From Martinezella multihospitum (GTDB lineage: Bacteria > Pseudomonadota > Alphaproteobacteria > Rhizobiales > Rhizobiaceae), in NCBI RefSeq assembly GCF_900094585.1, contig NZ_FMAG01000002.1:140007-204006 (forward strand): DNA of 64,000 bases, read 5' to 3'. Position 1 is the first letter of the stretch, and every line of letters begins with the position of its first letter. Made by a program: the position numbers and the translations under genes. Shown here in pieces: positions 8,236 through 17,058 of this stretch. The notes under the pieces are model-generated. The model was not told where the DNA came from. It saw nothing but the letters and a program-made list of their open reading frames with translations, and ran no database searches.

Positions 8236-9540
8236 ATGGCGCGCAAACAGCATCGTCATCACCTTGCGCTCACGCTTACCTTCGGCATGTTGATGCCGGG
8301 GGTTGCAAGCGCTGAGGGGCAGGATGGTCTGCCACTCTACAAGATGCTGCGCTCGCTCGAATTCGTCCAGGATTCCGTTGTTGCGGGCGACAGTTCCGCC
8401 GGAGAGATGCAGCGCTTTCTGCTCGCCACCATAGACGAGCGCTTGCGCAATGCGGATAAATCCGTCTTCGAGGACAACCGTAACGTTGATGCGGCCCTGA
8501 TCTATGCCATGAGCGGCGGCAATCCCGAAACGCTTGAATATCTGATGTCGCGTGACGTCAATGGCAATTTCGACAATCGCGTTGCGGATGTTCTCAGGAA
8601 ATATCTGAACGGCAAGGGTCTGCTCGTCGTCAATACGCTTGTCGATATCTCCAAGGAATATCGCGACAAGCCGATCGGTCCCTACCTCTCGCTGGTTGCT
8701 GGCAATGTCATGTCGGGCAAGAACGCCAAGGCCGCCTTGCCGCTGTATGACTGGGCGCGGCTGATGGCGCCTGGTACGATCGTCGAGGAATCCGCACTGC
8801 GCCGCTCACTGGCTCTGTGCGCCGATGCGGGCATGGTGCCGCAAGGGCTCGATTATGCGCGGCGCTATACGCGGCGCTTCCTGCATTCGCCCTACGCCAG
8901 CCAGTTTGCCGATCTTTTCGTGCAGCTGGTGGTGGATCACGATTCCGATGTCAAGCAGCAGGACATCATCGACATCCTGTCCTTCATGGACCCGCCGAGA
9001 CAGCGGGAAATCTATCTGCGCATGGCACGCCGTGCGGCGATCGCCGGCAAGGCCGATCTTGCCGCGCTCGCGGCCAACCGCGCCCAGGCGATCTCCAATG
9101 ACGGCGGCGATGCCTTTGGTGCGCTGGCGAACTTCTATGGCGGCGTGGCGGGCATATCCACGCCTGAATTGAAGTCGGCGATCAACGATGTGAACCAGAT
9201 GCCGGCAGGCGAACTGAATGCCCGCGACCGGGCTCTGCGCGATGCCGCGAAGGCTGTGGCAGCGGAGATATTGCGCACGCCCGACGCTGCAAGCCTCGGG
9301 CAAGGCAATGTTCCTAACCTGCCCAACCAACAGAAGACTGAACACGATGCTGCTGTGACGAATCAAGCGGGAGGCCAATCTCCCGGCACGGCGGGTGTTG
9401 AGCAGGGAGCCCCGGCAACCGCGGCTCCCGTCCCGGAAGGAGGGCGGCAGGAGGCCGACTCTTCGTTCAACGCATTCGTCACGACGAGCCGCTCGAAGCT
9501 GGATGCCATCGACGGCCTGTTGAAGCAGGAAAGTCATTGA
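8236..9540 (+). CDS. motC: Chemotaxis/motility protein MotC
   Basis: Periplasmic motility protein of 434 residues, specific to rhizobia and relatives, reported in Sinorhizobium to assist MotB. A signal peptide is visible (basic start, hydrophobic LALTLTFGMLM core, GVASA cleavage site near residue 25). The body is helical and repeat-like with SGGNPETLEYLMSRDVNG, PLYDWARLMAPGTIVEESALRRS and ILSFMDPPRQREIYLRMAR. A low-complexity Pro/Ala/Gln-rich tail precedes SRSKLDAIDGLLKQESH. It sits between motB and fliK with gaps of 3 and 1 nt, so it belongs to the same transcript. Confidence 0.92.
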   Translation: MARKQHRHHLALTLTFGMLMPGVASAEGQDGLPLYKMLRSLEFVQDSVVAGDSSAGEMQRFLLATIDERLRNADKSVFEDNRNVDAALIYAMSGGNPETLEYLMSRDVNGNFDNRVADVLRKYLNGKGLLVVNTLVDISKEYRDKPIGPYLSLVAGNVMSGKNAKAALPLYDWARLMAPGTIVEESALRRSLALCADAGMVPQGLDYARRYTRRFLHSPYASQFADLFVQLVVDHDSDVKQQDIIDILSFMDPPRQREIYLRMARRAAIAGKADLAALAANRAQAISNDGGDAFGALANFYGGVAGISTPELKSAINDVNQMPAGELNARDRALRDAAKAVAAEILRTPDAASLGQGNVPNLPNQQKTEHDAAVTNQAGGQSPGTAGVEQGAPATAAPVPEGGRQEADSSFNAFVTTSRSKLDAIDGLLKQESH

Positions 9541-9541
9541 T

Positions 9542-11143
9542 ATGAACGACATCGGTGTGTCTGGCGCCTCATCCGGGGCGGATATTCTTGCTGTTGCCAA
9601 AGGCGCTCGCTCAACAAAGCAGGATGATGGCAAGGGTTTTATCGACGCGCTGACCAGTTCGCTCGGCAATGGACGCAAATCCGCCGGTTCGAATACCGGA
9701 ACCGATGTGGCAACGAATGCGAACACGACAACCAGTGACGACGCGGGCACGGTGAAGACGGCAGCGAGCAATCTCGCCTCGATAACCCTCACCATCGATG
9801 ACAGCGCCAATGCCGGAGTTGGAATGATCGATACGTCCGGAGCCAATCTCGCCAATCCCGCCGGCCTTGCCAAGGGCGCGAAAGCTTCGCAGCCTGCCGG
9901 TGCCGCATCGCTCTCGAAATCGCTGATCGAGTTGCAGAAGGCAGCCTCCGCCGCTGCCGAAGGCGAGGCGACCCCCGTTGATGGCGATCAGCCAGCCGCA
10001 ACCGCCGATCCCACCACGCCGACGATTGACGCCGGCAAGGCGCAGGTGCCCCCGACGGCGCTCGATCAGCTGGCCGAGATCGCGCAGCAACTGGCCGACG
10101 TCGTGAATGCGGACGGTCAGACGACGCCGGCCAAGGGCGACGGCAAGACGCCCGCCGCGAAGGATGGAAAGGATGCCCAGTCCACGGATGATGGTAAGTC
10201 TGCATCGACACAAGACAGCCAGCCAACCAATACGATTTCCGATGCCTTGTCGCTGCTGAACGTTGCCCAGCCCGTTGTTGCGACCCAGGTCAGCGCGACG
10301 CAGACGGGCAAGACGGCAGACGATTCGAAGGTCCAGTCATTGCCATCAGGCAAAACAGCACTCGCTGATGATGCTTCGGATACCGCCTTGACCTTACCAG
10401 ATGACGGCAAGGGAACGGATGCCGCGCAAACATTCCGTCTGACGCGGGCGGACGGCCGCGGCAGCGCGCTCGATCTCTCGATCAGCAAGGGCAGCGATGA
10501 CGTTGCCGACGTCAAAGTCGGTGCTGCAGCCGGCAGCGATGCGGTGGCGGTCACCGTGCTCGATTCGCGCCGCTATCTCGGGCTTGCCGCCAATTCCAAC
10601 TCTGCACTCGTTGCTGGAACTCTGGCGGGCGACCACGAATGGTCGGCGGCGATGCAGCCGGGTTCGGCGCTCTCCAATGCTGCGAACCTGACGAGCACCG
10701 GCAAGGTCGTCAATACGCTGAAGATCCAGCTGCGCCCCGACAATCTCGGCGACGTGACGGCAACCATGCGGCTCTCCGGAGACCAGCTGAGCGTCGACCT
10801 GAAGGTTCAGACGAGCGAAGCCTACAGGCAGCTTCACGCCGATCAAAGCCGCATGGTCGATGCATTGCGCGCGCAAGGCTATCAGGTCGACAACATCACT
10901 GTCTCCATGGCGTCCAATGCCGACCAGCAGTCGGATAGCGGCCGCAATTCCGGATCGAACCAGCCACAGCAGCAGTCCCTTTTGAACCAGGGACAGGGGG
11001 GCGACGCACGCTCCAGAGGCCAGAACTATTCAGGGCAGCAGGCAAATGGAAACGATGGCAATCGCAGTTCGGGTGAGCGCGGTGTTGAGGACGGCGCTGC
11101 TGGTGGCGTGCAGCGTTCTCGCTCTGGGGCGGTTTACCTCTGA
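9542..11143 (+). CDS. fliK: Flagellar hook-length control protein FliK (formerly MotD)
   Basis: A secreted ruler/switch protein that measures hook length and changes export specificity. It has 533 residues. The first about 370 are low-complexity Ala/Asp/Thr/Gly/Lys. The globular C-terminal export-switch domain is at about 385-465, with KVVNTLKIQLRPDNLGDVTA, LRLSGD-like strands (ATMRLSGDQLSVDLKVQTS) and a helix LHADQSRMVDALRAQGY. A Gln/Asn/Ser/Gly-rich tail follows. In Sinorhizobium the gene here was called motD and later recognised as fliK. Its last 98 nt overlap the next gene in another frame. Confidence 0.9.
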   Translation: MNDIGVSGASSGADILAVAKGARSTKQDDGKGFIDALTSSLGNGRKSAGSNTGTDVATNANTTTSDDAGTVKTAASNLASITLTIDDSANAGVGMIDTSGANLANPAGLAKGAKASQPAGAASLSKSLIELQKAASAAAEGEATPVDGDQPAATADPTTPTIDAGKAQVPPTALDQLAEIAQQLADVVNADGQTTPAKGDGKTPAAKDGKDAQSTDDGKSASTQDSQPTNTISDALSLLNVAQPVVATQVSATQTGKTADDSKVQSLPSGKTALADDASDTALTLPDDGKGTDAAQTFRLTRADGRGSALDLSISKGSDDVADVKVGAAAGSDAVAVTVLDSRRYLGLAANSNSALVAGTLAGDHEWSAAMQPGSALSNAANLTSTGKVVNTLKIQLRPDNLGDVTATMRLSGDQLSVDLKVQTSEAYRQLHADQSRMVDALRAQGYQVDNITVSMASNADQQSDSGRNSGSNQPQQQSLLNQGQGGDARSRGQNYSGQQANGNDGNRSSGERGVEDGAAGGVQRSRSGAVYL

Positions 11144-11675
11144 GGCGCATGCGTCGGGCAATCCTGTACCGCCTGACAATGGTGCCGCGGGCCTTTGCGA
11201 ACGTGAAATCCAGTCTGCCGCCGCGAAATACGGCATACCGGAAGGGATCCTTTATTCGGTGGGTCTGACGGAGACAGGACGCAAGGGGTCGCTCTATCCC
11301 TATGCCCTCAATGTCGAGGGGCGTCCGATCTTTCCGCCATCGGAGGATGCCGCCCTGCAGATATTCGCCGCAGCACGGCAGAATGGGGCAAAGCTTATCG
11401 ATGTCGGCTGTATGCAGATCAATCAGTATTTCCACGGCGAAAACTTTACATCCGTCACCGCCATGTTCGACCCGCGTAGTAATGTCGAGTATGCTGCAAA
11501 GTTTCTTCGCAATCTGCATGACAGGCATGAGACCTGGACGATGGCGGTAGCTAGATACCATGCCGGCCCGAACAATGACCCCGCCCAGAAGGTCTATGTC
11601 TGCCGTGTGATCGCCAATCTGGTCGCCACCGGCTACGGAAAATGGACGCCCAATGCGGCGACGTTCTGTCGGTAA
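11046..11675 (+). CDS. Periplasmic lytic transglycosylase (SLT domain)
   Basis: Probably cuts peptidoglycan to let the flagellar rod or motor assemble. About 209 residues with a signal peptide (VLRTALLVACSVLALGRF, cleavage after the SEAHA region near residue 36). The goose-type lysozyme fold has ILYSVGLTETGRKG with the catalytic glutamate, DVGCMQINQYFHG and VARYHAGPNNDP. CEREIQSAAAKYGIPEGI is the domain's first helix. The start is uncertain: ATGs at 11046 and 11055, or GTG 11073, all lie inside fliK and none has a strong ribosome site, suggesting translational coupling. The gene stands between fliK and rem, as in other rhizobia. Confidence 0.88.
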   Translation: METMAIAVRVSAVLRTALLVACSVLALGRFTSEAHASGNPVPPDNGAAGLCEREIQSAAAKYGIPEGILYSVGLTETGRKGSLYPYALNVEGRPIFPPSEDAALQIFAAARQNGAKLIDVGCMQINQYFHGENFTSVTAMFDPRSNVEYAAKFLRNLHDRHETWTMAVARYHAGPNNDPAQKVYVCRVIANLVATGYGKWTPNAATFCR

Positions 11676-11957
11676 TAAGCACTTATAGGTTGCATACGGC
11701 CTCCGGTTAGCAGACGCTAACCCAATCGAAGCGGTTGACTGCCGTCGATTTGCCTAAAATGCGCATGTTAATAATACGTCCGCTAACAACTTTTTTATCG
11801 GTCTAAAACGCCGAGCACCTACTATATCTAGTGCAAATCGCACCCGTATAGTTAATCAATTATTAATTTCCGTCACTCATTTCCGACAGTTGTTCGTGAT
11901 TCGCCCGATTCGTACCCATAGATCATCGAAACACCACACTGATTCGGAGGCGGACGA
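11676..11957 (+). promoter_or_regulatory. rem promoter region with perfect inverted repeat
   Basis: A 282-bp AT-rich gap, unusually low in GC at about 11765-11885, with no supported gene. GGTTAGC (11705-11711) and GCTAACC (11716-11722) form a perfect 7-bp inverted repeat with a 4-nt spacer. It lacks a T-run, so it is more likely a protein site or weak hairpin than a terminator. In Sinorhizobium rem is activated by VisNR and also by itself; which protein binds here is unknown. GGAGGCGG just before 11958 is the ribosome site. Confidence 0.5.
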
Positions 11958-12629
11958 ATGATCGTAGTGGTTGATGAGCGAGAGCTCGTTAAGGACGGAT
12001 ATACATCACTGTTTGGACGCGAGGGCATCCCTTCGACGGGATTTGATCCGCGTGAATTCGGCGAATGGGTGACGACTGCAGCAGAGGGCGATATTGCTGC
12101 GGTCGAAGCCTTTCTGATCGGACAGGGTCAGCAGGTGCATGAGCTCCCAAGGGCGATTCGCGACCGGACGGCAGCACCTGTTATCGCGGTGAGCGACCAG
12201 CCCTCGCTGGAAGCCACGCTTGCACTTTTCGATTGTGGCGTCGACGATGTCGTACGCAAGCCGGTGCATCCTCGCGAAATCCTTGCCAGGGCCGCGGCGA
12301 TCCGCCGCCGGTTGAAGGCGATCAACAACTATACCGATATCGGCCCCATTCGCGTCTTCGCAGATGGCCGTGATCCGGAAATCAACGGTTCCGTATTTGC
12401 CTTGCCGCGCCGCGAGCGCCGCATCCTCGAATACTTGATCGCCAATCGCGGTCGCCGTGTGACGAAGACCCAGATCTTCAACGCCATCTACGGCATCTTC
12501 GACGAGGAAGTCGAAGAGAACGTCGTCGAAAGCCATATTTCCAAGTTGCGCAAGAAGCTGCGCAAGAAGCTCGGCTTCGACCCGGTCGATTCGAAGCGCT
12601 TCCTCGGTTACTGCATCGACTGGAGCTGA
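11958..12629 (+). CDS. rem: OmpR-type transcriptional activator of motility, Rem
   Basis: A 223-residue regulator with an N-terminal receiver-like domain (1-120) and a C-terminal winged helix (about 130-223: [45 protein letters not shown]). In Sinorhizobium Rem sits between VisNR and the late flagellar genes. The receiver is atypical. D6/E7 form part of the acidic pocket and K100-K101-region VVRKPVHP keeps the lysine, but the residue expected to be phosphorylated aligns with E50 ([12 protein letters not shown]) rather than aspartate. This suggests activity independent of phosphorylation. A strong terminator lies 38 nt downstream. Confidence 0.93.
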   Translation: MIVVVDERELVKDGYTSLFGREGIPSTGFDPREFGEWVTTAAEGDIAAVEAFLIGQGQQVHELPRAIRDRTAAPVIAVSDQPSLEATLALFDCGVDDVVRKPVHPREILARAAAIRRRLKAINNYTDIGPIRVFADGRDPEINGSVFALPRRERRILEYLIANRGRRVTKTQIFNAIYGIFDEEVEENVVESHISKLRKKLRKKLGFDPVDSKRFLGYCIDWS

Positions 12630-12666
12630 TACTCCCGGTCGCGCATCCCTTAATACCGAACTCATG

Positions 12667-12708
12667 AACAGGCCCGAGAATCAGTTGACTCTCGGGCCTG
12701 TTCCTTTT
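12667..12708 (+). terminator. Strong rho-independent terminator after rem
   Basis: A perfect 13-bp stem, AACAGGCCCGAGA (12667-12679) with TCTCGGGCCTGTT (12690-12702), a 10-nt loop, then CCTTTT. It closes the rem transcript and separates it from flgK, so flgK needs its own promoter in 12710-13166. The following 190 bp to 12902 hold nothing recognisable. Confidence 0.9.
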
Positions 12709-12902
12709 CGGCTGCAGGATCGACATGGCGCCGAAACGTACGTTGTTCCTTACCATTTTGGCACGCAGCAGCCGGCAGCAAGGCCGCCTGATGACGCTCC
12801 TGGCAAAGCTTTTCGCGATGATCGGTTTTTCGTCCTCTCAGACAGCTTCACGCAAGGCCCGCCACCTACTCTCAGTCGTATGAAGGATAACGAGGATTCC
12901 AG

Positions 12903-13142
12903 ATGAGGAATTTCGGCAACATGAAGACCGCACTTGCGGAAGCGGATGCGCAGGCGGCTCGCCTCGGCGTTGCTTCGGGCGACGGTGCTCTCGTCTTGCA
13001 GCATGTTTGCGGGAGGGTGTCGCCGGTTCACTCCGGTGATCGCCCATCCGCTGCCAATGACAATCTGGTCTATTTCGCCGGCCTTGCTCTGACAGGCTAT
13101 TCCGACACTTCCGGCGCGCCTTCGGCCAATCTGCCGCGCTAA
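12903..13142 (+). CDS. Small hypothetical protein in the flgE position
   Basis: An open frame of 79 residues, with GAGGATT about 8 nt before its ATG. It begins MRNFGNMKTALAEADAQAA and has NDNLVYFAGLALTGY near its end. No signal peptide, clear membrane helix or family motif was recognised. It lies between the rem terminator and flgK (24-nt gap), where related rhizobia usually carry the hook gene flgE. It shows no similarity to FlgE and is far too short. It may be a genuine small gene, a leader frame for flgK, or chance. Confidence 0.35.
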   Translation: MRNFGNMKTALAEADAQAARLGVASGDGALVLQHVCGRVSPVHSGDRPSAANDNLVYFAGLALTGYSDTSGAPSANLPR

Positions 13143-13166
13143 AACGAATAGGGTATCGAGTCAGTC

Positions 13167-14657
13167 ATGTCGCTCACAACAGCTCTCAATAACGCGCAGG
13201 CAATATTCAACAATACCGGCACGCAGAGCAGCGTCGTGTCGAACAATATCGCCAATGCCAACAACACGAATTATTCGCGTCGTCAGGCGGTGGTGACGAC
13301 CAATATGGCTGGCGCTCAGGTAGTGCAGATTGCCCGCAGCAGCGAGCCGGCGTTACAGAAAGCCTATCTCAGTTCGGCGTCGTCGGACTCGGCACAGCAG
13401 CTGTTGCTGAACGCCTACAGCAATCTTCAGTCGGCCACGCTTGGAGGCAACGACAACGAGATTGCGCCGGCGACCTATCTGTCGGCATTTCAGGATGCGA
13501 TGCAGAATTATGCGGGATCGCCGTCCAACGCTACGGCGGCGCAATCTGCGATCAATGCGGCCCAGAGCCTGGCCACATCGCTCAACAATGCCACGACGGC
13601 AGTGCAGAGCGCCCGTACCGACGCCGACAAACAGATCAGCTCCGACGTCGACACGCTGAACAGTCTGTTGAAGCAGTTCCAGACCGCCAACGACGCCGTG
13701 AAATCGGCAACGACCACCGCTGGCCCGACATCGAGCGCTCTTGCCGACGCAATGGATCAGCGCGATTCGATCCTGAACCAGATTTCGAAGATTGTCGGTG
13801 TAACGACGGTGACGCGCGGCAACAACGACATGGCGCTCTACACCACGAGCGGGACGACCCTGTTCGAGACCATTCCGCGCACGGTGACGTTCCAGCCGAC
13901 GACGACCTATACGGCAGACACGACAGGCAACAGCGTTTACATCGATGGCGTTGCGCTGACCCCAGGTCAGGGTGCGAATACGACGGCACAGGGCACGCTT
14001 CAGGCGGCACTTCAGATTCGCGACGATGTTGCGCCGACCTATCAGAAACAGCTCGATGAAATGGCTCGAGGGCTGGTTACGGTCTTCGCGGAAACGAACA
14101 GCAATTCTTCAAAACCGACTCTGCCTGGCCTGTTCACCTGGAGCGGCGGCACGGTTCCGGCCAGCGGTACGGCAGTCACGGGCTTGGCCGGCTCGATAAC
14201 CGTTAATTCGAAATTAATCACGTCTCAAGGTGGTGACCCGACGTTGCTACGTGATGGTGGTATTAATAACGATAGTACTACTGGTGTAACTGGTTATACC
14301 AAGAATACCAGCGGCGACAGCGGATATTCCACCCAGCTTGATGGCTTTATCACTGCCATGAATACGAAGATGGCGTTCGATCCTACCGCTGGCTCCGATA
14401 CCAATGCCACGCTCATGGATTATTCGGCGAGCTCCATCGGTTGGCTCGAGGGTCAGCGCAGCACGGCAACGACGGCGGGGGAAAATACCTCTGCTGCCCT
14501 CTCGCGCTCCTCGAGCGCCTATTCGAATGCGACGGGCGTCAATCTCGACGAAGAGCTGACGCTGATGATGGATATCGAGCAGTCCTACAAGGCTGGAACG
14601 AAGATATTGAACACCGTCAACGAAATGCTCCAATCGGTACTGGATATTGTGAGATAA
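13167..14657 (+). CDS. flgK: Flagellar hook-associated protein 1 FlgK
   Basis: Hook-filament junction protein of 496 residues. The N-terminal rod/hook motif is clear (SLTTALNNAQAIFNNTGTQS, VVSNNIANANNTNYSRR). The C-terminal helix has NLDEELTLMMDIEQSYKAGTKILNTVNEML, typical of FlgK. The coding DNA at about 14195-14330 uses codons unlike the rest (runs of GGT, ATT, AAT, ACT, GTA), in the variable surface domain. It starts 24 nt after the small upstream frame and is followed 3 nt later by flgL. The usual hook gene flgE is not next to it. Confidence 0.95.
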   Translation: MSLTTALNNAQAIFNNTGTQSSVVSNNIANANNTNYSRRQAVVTTNMAGAQVVQIARSSEPALQKAYLSSASSDSAQQLLLNAYSNLQSATLGGNDNEIAPATYLSAFQDAMQNYAGSPSNATAAQSAINAAQSLATSLNNATTAVQSARTDADKQISSDVDTLNSLLKQFQTANDAVKSATTTAGPTSSALADAMDQRDSILNQISKIVGVTTVTRGNNDMALYTTSGTTLFETIPRTVTFQPTTTYTADTTGNSVYIDGVALTPGQGANTTAQGTLQAALQIRDDVAPTYQKQLDEMARGLVTVFAETNSNSSKPTLPGLFTWSGGTVPASGTAVTGLAGSITVNSKLITSQGGDPTLLRDGGINNDSTTGVTGYTKNTSGDSGYSTQLDGFITAMNTKMAFDPTAGSDTNATLMDYSASSIGWLEGQRSTATTAGENTSAALSRSSSAYSNATGVNLDEELTLMMDIEQSYKAGTKILNTVNEMLQSVLDIVR

Positions 14658-14660
14658 GCC

Positions 14661-15710
14661 ATGAAACTTTCTTTCATTTCGAGCACGGCCATTCAGAACG
14701 CCATGCGCCAGACGATTCGTCAGGCGCAGAATGAGATGACGAGCGCTTCGACGGAGGCGACCACGGGCGTCTATGCCGACATCGGGGTGGCGCTCGGCAG
14801 CAGCACGTCGCTCAATGTGAATCTGACGCGGGAAGTGTCGCGCATTGATTCCATTCTCAGCAGCAACTCCATTGCGAACCAGCGCATGACGACGTCGCAA
14901 ACCGCCCTGACCGGCATGGGCACGCAGGCGCAGAACCTGATGGATCAGCTTGTGGCGCTGAGCGGCAACACCGATGGCAGCAGCGTCGCCCTGGCGCAGC
15001 AGACTGCGACGTCGACCCTGTCGAGCGTCATTGCATCGGCGAATACGATGGTGAATGGCGAGTATCTCTTTGCCGGAACCAATACCGACGTCCAGCCGAT
15101 GACAGATAATTCCTCCGCAACGAACGCGGATATCCAGTCGAAACTGACAACTTACATGGCAAACCAATCGCCGCCGGTGACAGCAACGACCATATCTGCA
15201 GCCCAGATAACGGATTTCATCACCAATACTGTCGCGCCGATGTTCACGTCCGACAGCAGCTGGTCGAGCTGGTCGAGCGCGTCCGATCAGAATATGACGA
15301 GCCGCATCAATAATTCGGAAGTCATCGAAACCTCGACGAACTCGAATTCGTCCGGCATGAAGTATCTGGCACTGGCGACCAGCGTGACAAATGCGCTGAT
15401 GGGTACGCCGCCCGGTCTCAATCAAAGCGCGGTGAATGCCGTCACGCAGCAGGCCATCAGCTATACGCGTCAGTCGATCGACGGGTTGAACAGCCAGGCA
15501 AGCCAGCTCGGCCTCTCGCAGTCGCGCCTGTCGGATGCGAATACGACGCTGAACTCCCAGAAGACCATTCTCAATACCAGCATCGGCGACTTGACCGGAG
15601 TCGATCCCTATGAGGCGTCGACCAAGGTCAACAGCCTCCAGACACAACTCGAAACGGCTTACACGATTGTTTCCAAGATCCAGCAGTTAAGCCTTGTAAA
15701 TTACCTTTGA
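14661..15710 (+). CDS. flgL: Flagellar hook-associated protein 3 FlgL
   Basis: Second hook-filament junction protein, 349 residues. The N-terminus (KLSFISSTAIQNAMRQTIRQAQNEM) and flagellin-like C-terminus (VDPYEASTKVNSLQTQLETAYTIVSKIQQLSLVNYL) are typical. The middle contains NGEYLFAGTNTDVQP, the FlgL FAGT signature. It is co-transcribed with flgK (3-nt gap) and followed by flaF after 37 nt. Confidence 0.95.
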   Translation: MKLSFISSTAIQNAMRQTIRQAQNEMTSASTEATTGVYADIGVALGSSTSLNVNLTREVSRIDSILSSNSIANQRMTTSQTALTGMGTQAQNLMDQLVALSGNTDGSSVALAQQTATSTLSSVIASANTMVNGEYLFAGTNTDVQPMTDNSSATNADIQSKLTTYMANQSPPVTATTISAAQITDFITNTVAPMFTSDSSWSSWSSASDQNMTSRINNSEVIETSTNSNSSGMKYLALATSVTNALMGTPPGLNQSAVNAVTQQAISYTRQSIDGLNSQASQLGLSQSRLSDANTTLNSQKTILNTSIGDLTGVDPYEASTKVNSLQTQLETAYTIVSKIQQLSLVNYL

Positions 15711-15747
15711 TGATCAAAGGGAAGTAATGACCAGGAAGGATGCATGA

Positions 15748-16095
15748 ATGTATCAGTTCTCATATGCGGAAGTCATGCAGGATGCAGTGGCCGACGCCAA
15801 GGAACGAGAACGACAAGTTCTGGACCGGTCGGTAGCTCTTCTCTCTGCGGCCCGTGATGCGGGGAAATACGGCCGTGAAGCGATCGAGGCTCTCTTCTAT
15901 ACGCGACGCCTATGGGTAAGCTTTGTCGAGGACCTCAAAAGCCCGGAGAACCAGCTCAACGTCGAGCTGCGCGCCAATCTGATTTCGATCGCCATCTGGA
16001 TATTGAAGGAATGCGAACGGATCAGGCGGCGCCAGTCGGAAAACTATCAAGGCATCATCGATGTCACCACCATCATCAGGGATGGACTTAAATGA
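15748..16095 (+). CDS. flaF: Flagellin synthesis regulator FlaF
   Basis: A helical protein of 115 residues that, in alphaproteobacteria, works with FlbT to couple flagellin production to hook completion. Recognised by [42 protein letters not shown] and [22 protein letters not shown], which closely fit the FlaF family. The stop overlaps the flbT start by 4 nt. Confidence 0.93.
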   Translation: MYQFSYAEVMQDAVADAKERERQVLDRSVALLSAARDAGKYGREAIEALFYTRRLWVSFVEDLKSPENQLNVELRANLISIAIWILKECERIRRRQSENYQGIIDVTTIIRDGLK

Positions 16096-16544
16096 AAAGT
16101 ACGCTTCGCATATCGCTTAAAGCCGGGGAAAAGATCTTTATCAACGGGGCTGTCCTGCGCGTCGATCGCAAGGTTGCTCTGGAATTCCTGAATGATGTGA
16201 CATTCCTGCTCGAGAACCACGTACTCCAGCCGGAGGATGCGACGACGCCCTTGCGTCAGCTCTATTTCATCGCGCAGATGATCCTCATCAATCCGGAAGG
16301 CAAGGAACAGTCGACCGCGATGTTCCGCAAGTCGATCGTCATGCTGCTGTCGTGCTTCCACAATGAGGAAGTGCTGGCCGAGCTGAAGCGTATCGACGGT
16401 CTCGTCGCCACCGGCCGCGCCTTCGATGCGCTGAAGGCGATCCGCGGCCTTTACCCGATCGAGGATCATATTTTGAACAGCCAGGAAATGCCGGCGGCGA
16501 CGATCGAGCACATCCGCCGGGAGATCGCCCCATGGCAGCGGTAG
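16092..16544 (+). CDS. flbT: Flagellin translation/mRNA-stability regulator FlbT
   Basis: About 150 residues. In Caulobacter FlbT binds the 5' leader of flagellin mRNA and lowers its stability until the hook is built. The family pattern is visible: [23 protein letters not shown] at the start, [36 protein letters not shown], and a C-terminal helix [16 protein letters not shown]. It overlaps flaF by 4 nt and flgD by 13 nt, indicating tight coupling. The flagellin leaders at 3.7 and 4.9 kb are plausible targets. Confidence 0.93.
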   Translation: MKSTLRISLKAGEKIFINGAVLRVDRKVALEFLNDVTFLLENHVLQPEDATTPLRQLYFIAQMILINPEGKEQSTAMFRKSIVMLLSCFHNEEVLAELKRIDGLVATGRAFDALKAIRGLYPIEDHILNSQEMPAATIEHIRREIAPWQR

Positions 16545-17029
16545 ACAGCGTTGGCAGCAGCACCAGTACCAGCACTGCCAGCAATGCTGCCGCCGCATCC
16601 GCAAAGGCTACTTTGAACTATAACGATTTCCTGCAGCTCCTCATCGCGCAGATGAAGAACCAGGATCCGACCAGTCCGATGGATGCCAGCCAACAGATTT
16701 CCCAGCTGGCGAGCTTCTCCCAGGTCGAGCAGCAAATTCAGACCAACTCGCATCTGGAAACCGTGCTGCAGAACCAGTGGATCTCGCAGGCCTCCGATTA
16801 TATCGGCAAGCAGATCATGAGCGCTGACGGCAAGACCACCGGCACGATCAAGCAGGTAAGCGTCTATACGGACGGTATCATCGCCGAAACAAATGCCGGC
16901 GACAAGATTCTGATCCAGGCCGGCGTGACGATCGCTCCGGCAGGCACGACCATTGATACCTCGGCCACGTCGAGCGATAGTAGCAGCAGTAGCGATTCGT
17001 CGAGCACGGATTCGACCAGCGGCACATGA
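16532..17029 (+). CDS. flgD: Flagellar hook assembly scaffold FlgD
   Basis: Hook cap protein required for FlgE polymerisation, 165 residues. The conserved N-terminal block [20 protein letters not shown] and [25 protein letters not shown] is diagnostic. The C-terminal region is short and ends in a Ser/Asp/Thr-rich stretch, as in other rhizobial FlgD. The presence of flgD implies a hook gene exists in the genome, though none is at the usual site here. Confidence 0.93.
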   Translation: MAAVDSVGSSTSTSTASNAAAASAKATLNYNDFLQLLIAQMKNQDPTSPMDASQQISQLASFSQVEQQIQTNSHLETVLQNQWISQASDYIGKQIMSADGKTTGTIKQVSVYTDGIIAETNAGDKILIQAGVTIAPAGTTIDTSATSSDSSSSSDSSSTDSTSGT

Positions 17030-17058
17030 TGTGCCGCTGAACCCGGAGTGGACATGCC

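Noticed and set aside
12664..12906. 80-codon frame immediately after rem
   Set aside because: Its first 45 bases are the rem terminator hairpin; no ribosome site or motif.
12903..13142. The 79-codon frame as a remnant of flgE
   Set aside because: No stretch resembles the FlgE N-terminal rod/hook motif or its C-terminal helix, so a remnant cannot be supported.
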